NCBI GenBank assembly: GCA_018713165.1
Contig: DVFR01000046.1
Coordinates: forward strand, 70,637 to 115,989
Direction of reading: 5' to 3'
Source: Candidatus Coproplasma stercoravium
GTDB taxonomy: Bacteria > Bacillota > Clostridia > Christensenellales > Borkfalkiaceae
Length of the DNA stretch: 45,353 bases
This document shows, piece after piece, positions 29,641 to 38,900 of the stretch. Below the pieces are notes generated by a model. The model had not been told where the DNA came from. It was given only the letters and a program-made list of their open reading frames with translations, and searched no databases. Within the stretch, counting starts at the first letter, position 1; each line of letters starts with the position of its first letter. The position numbers and the translations under genes are program-made.

Positions 29641-29914
29641 AGGCTACTCTCTGAAAAAGCGATGTTTACAGCGTTGGATTTATTCCCGCGGCTATACACA
29701 ACCGTATGTTGCACGAAAGCTAGGCTTATCGGCAGAGGAGTTCAAAAGAAAATTACGCGAACATGAGAGATTCAATGAACGCCAAATTAGTTGCCTCGTA
29801 CAGCTTATGAAAGCAAAGGCAGCTTTTCGGGTTCTTTACTTTCCGTCGCTCAAAATGCGGCGACGGATATACAGAGAGGTGTTCGGTAGTTCAAAGGAGA
29901 GATTAAATGAGTGA
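29624..29914 (+). CDS. Small HTH-like protein of the mobile element
   Basis: The 96-aa protein is very basic. KKRCLQRWIYSRGYTQPYVARKLGLSAEEFKRKLREHERFNERQISCLVQL has the outline of a XRE-like helix-turn-helix (TQPYVARKLGLS..EFKRKL) followed by the usual third helix. It may regulate the giant gene that starts within its last eight bases. Family uncertain. Confidence 0.7.
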   Translation: MKNDIKGYSLKKRCLQRWIYSRGYTQPYVARKLGLSAEEFKRKLREHERFNERQISCLVQLMKAKAAFRVLYFPSLKMRRRIYREVFGSSKERLNE

Positions 29915-32900
29915 ACATAATCGTTTATCAACGAGAAACACAAAAATTGCGGCAATGCTCGCGGACGGCGGGCAAATAAAAAACTTCTATCGCTTTATCG
30001 CTCAGAATCCGTACATAAACCTTCACGACGCCTGCCAGATAGTATTGGAACGCCCGGACGCTACGGTCTGCAACACAATGGAAGATTGGAACGCCATGGG
30101 CAGGCGGGTAACGAAAGGAAAGAAAGGAATTCCTTACTATGACAGAGACGGCTACAAACATTTTGTGTTCGACGCTTCGGACACGCACGGAGATGACCGC
30201 TTTCAGCGCGACATCATACCGCTAAAACATATCCTTATCGGCTTAGACGAGCTGAATGGCACGAGCTTTTACGAGGATGGGCGCGGTGAATACCGCAAAT
30301 TACACGGCGGTGTGTATTCGTATCTTGAAAGGCAGGGCGAACTTACTGGTGATGAGCAGCGCGACGCATTGCTTGTCGAGGGTGTAACCTTCTTGCTGTA
30401 TAGCAAAACAGGTTTTCCCAAGACTTCGGGCATTCATCTGCACGGTTTGCCGTATTCGTACAGGGATAACGCGGATTTTGTAAAAGAGCTGTATATCCGC
30501 TCAAATATTTTAACGCAGGAGATAGAAGAGGCATACGAGAATAAACAGTCGGAAGTAGAGGTCATAGACGACACCGAAGAAGAGACGATAACGGACGAAC
30601 CTGCAATTACTCCCGACGAACAGGCGAAAGAAATGTCGGAAGAACATTCCGAAAGTACGATAAGTCCGTTATATCAAAAGTATCTCGACGCGCAGAAAAT
30701 CAACCCGCAGGAGATCGTCGTTATGCGTGTGGGTGATTTTTATGAGGTTATGGGCGAAAACGCAGTCAAAGTTGCGGAAGAACTTGACTTAACGCTTACA
30801 GGACGAAACGTGGGACTACCTGAACGCGTGCCCATGTGCGGCTTTCCATATTACGCCTCGGAAAAGTACATAGAAAAGGTACTTGAACGGCACGGCGTTA
30901 TTCTTGCAGAGGAGGAGCAAGAGCCGAAGTACATTCTATCCCACGCAGAAGCAAATGCAAGCGTCAATCAAATGCCGAACCTTATAGAAATTCCCGACGA
31001 ACATAGCCCTTTTGACGACGACAAGTTTGAAGAAACCGAGGACGACGAACAGGAAGAGGAATGGGATGACTTTGACGACGAGGATATTGACGAGGACTTC
31101 GACGACGAACCCGAACAGGACGAAACCGAAGAAGAACAAGTTAAATCCACGCCGAAGAAGGACGAAAAGGGCATTCAGGACAGAAAGCGCAAAAATAAGC
31201 CGCAGCTTTCAATGTTCGACCTTTTGGAGCCGCAGGGCAAGAGCGAAAAGGACGCGTTCATAGACGAATGTCTTACGCGCGAATACAGCGGCAATAAAGT
31301 AAAGTTCTACGACGAATATCGCAAGAACCTGACTTTGACCGAATTTGCAAAGCTCCTCAAAGACACCTACGGCACAGGCGGGTCATTCGGCGGGGAATTG
31401 GATAAAGACTATAACGCCAAAGGCATTTCATACAGCCGCAGGGACAGACAAAACCCCGACAATAATCTGTCGGTGCATTTGAAGTGGCCCGAAGTCGCGG
31501 AGCACATAGCAGAGCTTATTGAGTCAGATGAATATCTCTCTCAGAGCGAGAAAAATGAGTATGCCTGCATAGTCCGTTTCAGAAACGAGCGTGAAGCGGC
31601 AAAGACGGACGGCGAGCGCTGCGAGGTCATAGCCAATCAGATAGTCGAGTACGGAACGAAGAATACATACAGCAAAACCTTCTCCGAATACCCGCACTTT
31701 TTGGAGGACTACGCTCAGTTCTACTTTGACCATAGCGAGGAAATAAAGCAAAAGTTACTCACCCGCAAAGAGGTAGTAGCCGTCGGAGAACAGAGCGATA
31801 TGTTCGACAGGTATCTACACGTCGATTTCCATATCAGATACTGTCCGCGTTGGCAGGCAAATCTACGCAACCGCCTCAACAAAATCCACGCGGTGCAGGA
31901 CTTTGCGGACAGCTTTATATGGGAGTGCACGGACAAGTTCAATCCCGCCGACCACAGCGAAACTATAACATATACCGTAACGCCCGAAGACATAGGCGAG
32001 AGCAATTACCTTTTTATCAAGGACTACCGTGAGGAATTTGCAGACTATCTTCGAGCCAAGCCCGGCGTTGAAAGCGTGGATTTCTCAATGCAAAAGACGG
32101 ATATAGTTTTCAAAAGCAGCTATATCCGCGACCTAATAACGGGCGACGAATTGCGTCCCGCCGAGCATACAAAGGGGGTGCGCGAGATTGCCGACAAGGT
32201 AATCAAGGAGGGCACAGAAAATACAACAAGCGGTAGTTGGATGGCTTACTTTGAAGAGTTTGGCGATGAAGAGCTGTTTATCACCAATAACTCGGACGAG
32301 ATAGTAAACGAGCTGTACAACCATCAGGAAGTGGCAGAGGCAGACGTTGCAGACGACGGCTTCAATATGACTTTCTACCTCGACTATTGTCCCAATATAG
32401 AGGAGCGGGAAGAGGAGTTGTCCACACCCGAACAGCGGGAAGAGGACAACAAGGTTAAGGTCGGAGATAAATACAGCTTAAACGGACGCGAATGGGAAGT
32501 AAAGGGCTTTGACGGGCTTTACCCCGAACAGGCGGTAATCACCCGCACGGAGCGGTCGGGCGACCTTGTTTACGACGTAACGCAGAATATGGACATTGCC
32601 GAACTTCTCTCAAAAGGTCAGCGCAAAAAATACGAACAGGGCGAAAACACAGACCTTTCAGCCGTCCTCGAACAAACCGAACTCGGCGGCGCAAAGACGA
32701 GGTTTCGCAGCAATGTTGCGGCCATCAGGCTTGTAAATAAGTTGTATTCAGAGAACCGCAACCCCACGGCGGAGGAGCGGAAAACGCTCTCCCGATTTGT
32801 CGGCTGGGGCGGACTCGCACAGGCTTTCGACGAAAAGAACGAGAGTTGGAAGAAGGAATACGAGGAGCTTAAAAGCCTGCTGTCCGTAGAAGATTACGAG

Positions 32901-35900
32901 CAGGCGAGGTCAAGCACTCTGAACGCCTATTACACCGCAAAAGACGTAATAGACGGCATATATTCGGCACTCAATCGTTTCGGAGTAAAGGGCAACAACC
33001 GCATATTGGAGCCTGCAATGGGCACGGGCAATTTCTTCGGCTTTATGCCGAGAGAGATAGCCGATGGCAGCAGACTTTACGGCGTGGAATTAGATAATCT
33101 TACGGGCAGGATTGCGGCAAAACTCTACCCGCAGGCGAACGTGCAGATAAAGGGCTTTGAGGACACGACCTTTCCAGACGACAAGTTCGACATCGTCGTG
33201 GGCAACGTGCCGTTCGGCGGTTACGGTGTCGCAGACCCGGATTATAACCGCTACAACTTCAAGGTACACGATTATTTCCTTGCCAAGAGCATAGATAAAG
33301 TCAGGCCCGGCGGCATAGTCGCCATCGTTACGAGCAAAGGCACGATGGACAAGCTTAACCCGAGCGCGAGGAAGTACGTTGCGGAACGCGCGGAACTGCT
33401 CGGCGCGATAAGGCTACCCAACAACGCCTTCAAACAGACGGCGGGCACTGAGGCTGTCGCGGACATTCTCTTTTTCCGTAAACGCGCGGAAAAGATAACA
33501 GACCTTTCCAAAGAGGAATGGCTTGGAACGGGCAAGACGGCAGAGGGATACGAGATAAACAACTATTTTATCTCTCATCCGCAGATGATACTGGGCACTT
33601 TGGCGGAGGAACACGGCTTATACGGCGGCATTGATATAACGGTCAAGCCGGACGGCAGAAAGTTAAAAGACGCATTCGCCGAAGCGGTAAAAAATTTACC
33701 GGAATCGTTTTATATAAATCCCGAAACGCCGCCCATAGAAGAGCAGACAACGGAGGTCGATTACAACGTAAAGCCGTTCTGTTATAAAGCAGAAAACGGC
33801 AGGCTGTATATGCGCGTGGGCGAGGGTATGGAAGAACAGCCCATACCCAAAAGTCCGAAGGACGCATACCAAAGAATTTGCGGGATGATAGCCCTGCGCG
33901 ACGGGCTGCATCATATCTTAGATATTCAGATAAAGGGATGTTCGGACGAGGTTCTGGAACGAGAACAATGGAAACTCAACAGCCGTTACGATTTATTCGT
34001 AAAGAAGTACGGCTATCTCAACAGCCAGACGAATACCAAACTGTTCAAGGACGACGGCGACAGCGCCCTGTTGTTTGCCGCGGAAAATATAAACGAAGAA
34101 ACCAAAGCCGTAACAAAGGCGGATATATTCTTCAAGCGCACCATACGCCCGTATGTCGTTCCGACCTCTACGGACGACCCGTTCGAGGCGTTGCAGATTT
34201 CAAAGAACGAGCGCGGCAAGGTGGATATTGCCTACATAGAAGAGCTTACGGGCAAGGACTACGACGCCGTACTTTCCGAACTCGGCACAGCGGTATTCCG
34301 CGACCCTGAACAGGTAAAGGCGGGGGATAAGTATTCGGGTTTTGTAACGAATGAGGAATATCTGTCGGGACAGGTAGTAAACAAGCTCGAACTCGCTCGT
34401 TCCGTTGCAGAGGAACACCCCGAATACCGCAAGAATGTCGAGGCGTTGGAGGGCGTACAGCCCGAAAAGCTGACGGCAAGCGATATATCTGTAAGGCTCG
34501 GCGCAACGTGGGTGGACAGCAAGTATTACAAGCAGTTCTACTTAGAGCTTTTAGGCGTTTATCGCTACCTGTACGACGACGTTGAGCTGACGTATAACCC
34601 GCACGACTCGTCGTGGAGGTTAGACCAGACTCAGAATGTTCGCTACACGACGCAGATGAAGCAAAAGGAGGTGTACGGCACAAACCGCGCTCCTGCGTAC
34701 AGACTGTTCGTAGATGCTCTCAATTTGAAAGCTACGACCATCACCGACTTGGTGGAGGAAAACGGCAAAGAGAAGAGGGTGGTAAATCAAGCTGAAACGA
34801 TAGCGGCAAGGGAAAAGCAGAACAGAATAAAAGAAGCATTTGCCGATTGGATCTTCAAAGACCCCGAACGCAGGGCGGACTTGGAAGAAACATACAACAG
34901 GCTGTTCAACCAGACAAGACTTCCGAGCTATGACGGGAGCTACTTAAAGTTCCCCGAAATGAACCCTGCGATAGAGCTTAAACCGCACCAGAAGAACGCG
35001 GTGCACAGAATTATAACTTCGCCGTCAAGCACGCTTTTGCATCACGTTGTGGGCGCGGGCAAGACCTTTACGGTCATTGCCTCGACAATGAAGATGCGGC
35101 AGTTGGGACTTTGCAAAAAGGCAATGGTGACCTGCCCGAACCACCTCGTGCAGCAATGGGCGGGCGAGTGGAGGAAACTATACCCCAACGCGCACATTCT
35201 CGTCGCCACAAAGGAGGACTTGGAAAAGAACAACCGCAAGAAGTTTGTATCAAAAGTTGCCCTCGGCGACTGGGACGGAATAATCATTGCGCAGAGTTCG
35301 TTCGCTAAAATCCCCATTTCCACTGAAAGGCAGATACACAAACTCCGTGAAGAGATAGAGGGCGTAGAGGCGACGATAGTAAAGCAATGGGAAGAGAACG
35401 GAATGCCGCGCGGCGCAGTCAAGAACCTTGAAACGATAAAGAAGAGCAAGGAAAAGCAGTTGAAGAAGCTGATGGACGCGAGCGGCAAGGACGACGTGTT
35501 GAAGTTTGAGGATTTAGGCATCGACTATCTGTTCGTGGACGAGGCACACGCTTATAAAAATCTGTTCCTGTTCACGAAGATGAACAATGTTGCGGGTATT
35601 TCGACCGCAGCAAGTCAGAGAGCGAGTGATTTGAAATTAAAGTGCGAATACTTGCAGGAACTTCACGGCAGCGACAGGGGCGTGGTGTTTGCAACGGGTA
35701 CACCTATTTCCAATTCAATGACGGAAATGTACACGATGCAGACCTATCTGCAGCCCTCCGTATTAAAGAAACTCGGAATGACCTTTTTCGACGGCTGGGC
35801 GGCGGACTTCGGCGAAACGATAACGAGCATGGAGCTGTCGCCGTCCGGTCAGGGATACAGGGCGCGGACGCGCTTTGCAAAGTTTACCAACCTCCCGGAA

Positions 35901-38900
35901 CTTTTAAAACTTTACCGTGCGTTTGCCGACGTGCAGACGGCGGATATGGTAAAGCTCAACGTGCCGAAAGCCGAAAGACAGGTCATAACCCTTAAACCCT
36001 CCGATACCGTCATAGAGCTTGCAGAGGAAATCGCGGAGAGGGCGGACAGAATACACGACGGCAATGTTGACCCGCACGAGGACAATATGCTCAAAATCAC
36101 CTCTGACGGAAAAAAGCTTGCGTTAGACCCGCGCTGTTTTGTGCCCGAATCGCAGGACGAAGAGGGCAGCAAACTCAACGAATGTGCCGAGAGGATATAT
36201 GAGGTCTGGACTGATACGGCGGACATAAAGGGAACGCAGATAGTGTTCTGCGATTTGTCCACGCCGAAGGTGAAGTTTGAGGACTATGAGTACGGCAAGG
36301 ACTTCGACGCATACAACGACCTGAAATACAAGCTCGTGCAGCGGGGCATACCCGCCCGTGAGATAGCCTATATACACGAGGCGAACACAGACGAGCAAAA
36401 GCAGGCTCTGTTCGACAGAGTAAATTCAGGTGCAGTTCGCGTTCTCGTCGGCAGCACGGAAAAGTGCGGCGCGGGAACCAACGTGCAAAAGCGGCTTGTA
36501 GCTTTGCACCACCTCGACACGCCCTACCGCCCCAGCGATATGGAGCAGAGGGAAGGGCGCATTATCCGTCAGGGCAACACAAATGAAAAGGTCAAGATAT
36601 TCACCTATGTAACCGAGCGCACGTTCGACAGCTATTCCTATCAGATACTCGAAAACAAGCAGCGTTTCATCTCGCAGATAAACAGGGGCGATTTGACAAT
36701 ACGAGAGGCGGAGGACATAGACGAAACTGCGCTCTCCTATGCCGAAATCAAGGCTATCACGGCGGCTAACCCCAAAATCAAACGCAAGATGGAAGTGGAC
36801 GCAGAAGTCGCAAGACTGCGCGTGTTGGAGGGGCAGTACAGGAAGAACCTGTACGCATTGCAGGACAAAATCTATAAGACCTACCCCGAAGAAATACGCA
36901 AACAGGAACTGTACATAGAGCGCATCGGCAAGGACTTGGAAATGCTCAAAAGCACACGCCCCGCAGACCCCGAAGAATTTTCAATCAGCGTAAACGGTAA
37001 AGTCTATAAGGACAAAAAAGAGGGCGGAAAAGCTCTTATGGACGCGCTGCATTCGGGAAAAGTCAATATTCCCGTCGCGGAGTATTGCGGCTTCAAAATA
37101 TCAATGAACCCTATGTATATGCTTGGCGGGGAAAGGGAAATAACGCTCGCCGCCGAAGGGCAGTATGTAATTCCCATAGGCGACAGCGCATTCGGCACGC
37201 TTACGCGATTAGAGAACTTTCTAAGCGACCTGCCCGACAGAGAGGCGAGGCTCAAAAAGAGGTCAGCGCAGTTAAACGCCGACCTCGAAGTTGCCAAAGA
37301 ACAGGCGGAAAAGCCGTTCGAACAGGCGGAGCAGTTGAAAACGCTGCTCTCCGAGCAGGCGCAGCTCAATGCCGAACTCAACCTCGACAAGCGCGACGAC
37401 GTCATTGTCGCGGACGAGAACGACAGCGGCGACGGAGATAACAATTTCATGGCTTTGCCCGAAATAACAAGACGCAATATGGAGGTGAACATTATAGACG
37501 AAGATGACAAGGTTGCGGCAATGAAAGTTGAATTGCTGCCCGACTATGCCGTAACCAATGAAGATATGCACGCCTACGGCTACACTTGGGACGGTATGCT
37601 GCCGCTCACGGGAACCGCGGCAAAGACTATTTCAAAACTCGGAGTAACGGTGTATGAACTTACCCCGACGGACAACGAGTACGAAGTAAAAGCGACAGAG
37701 CTGTTTGACGAAAAGGACAAGCTGTTCGGCGTGGAAAAACCCGATTGGAATGCCTTTATTCAGACAGACAAGGGGCGCGATTACATAGCCGCCCGCAGAG
37801 AGGTCGTCAAGTCGGTACTGACCTCGCTCGATAGTGAGGATATGCAGTATTTCTCAAATACCGAGCGCGAGAGGTTATGGGAGCAGTACGGCACGGAAGC
37901 GCCTGCGCTCGATAAGGCTCTCGGCGAAAGAGGTATTCCCTCGAACAATATTTTGAAGAGGTATGCCGTGCCCGTCTTTGACGAGCAGGTAGAAAAGCTC
38001 AAAGCCGAGCTGCCCTTTGAAGAACACGGCTGGAGCGAGGCGGATATTCATTATGCAGTTTTCGGAAACGTGGAGCCGGAAGAACTCAAAGATGTGCTGT
38101 TCAGGCACAGCTATGAAGTACGGCTCAACAACTTTCTGGACAAAGAACTTGCGGAAGTCAAGTATCTGAACGGCAGAACTACGGGCTTTACGGAAGATGA
38201 GATATTCGATTTGTGCGATGACCTGAAAGTATCGTTCGATGGCAGCGAGTTCGCAGAAAATATGACGGGCGCAGACTTTGACTATTGGTACGACGGCTTT
38301 GAGGAGGATGAACTGTTGCCACTACTAAATAAAAGGGCACTCCCTGGCGAGAAGTATATGCCACAGTATGAAGATAACCCGCTCGGTTTGCCGCCTATGG
38401 ATGATGAACTTACCGTTCTTGCCGTCCAGCCGGATATTGAGATGGACGAAAATCGGACGATTAAAGGCGCTGCACTTCTTAAAAACGCAGTGATGGACGG
38501 TTGGTATGTTATCGGCTTTACACACGACAGTGAAAGCAGCGCACTTTCGGTCGGCGACAGAACAAACCTTGAAAAACTTGGCGTTTCGCCTGTCGAAATT
38601 GATCCGAATATCATAAGGACTTTCGATTCCGAACAGGAAGCGAGAAGCTTTTACGACGAGCGTGTAAAGGTGCTCAATTCGTTAAAGGAGAACTACTACC
38701 GCGAAGAGCCTGACTACGAGGCAGAGGTCAGAAAGAGCGTAAATGCCGAGTTTGAAACTTATAAGGCAGACGTTCTTGCGCGTTCGCCCGAAGAGATTTT
38801 CTATGAGAACTATAAAATTCACGTCTTTACGGAACTCAAAGAGGTAATTGAGGACAAAGCCTATCTTGAACCTGAACATTACAGAGCGCTCTATCAAGAG

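Noticed and set aside
31012-31263. 83-aa basic open frame within the giant gene
   Set aside because: It is the shadow of the acidic repeat-rich linker, giving Arg/Thr-rich low-complexity translation.
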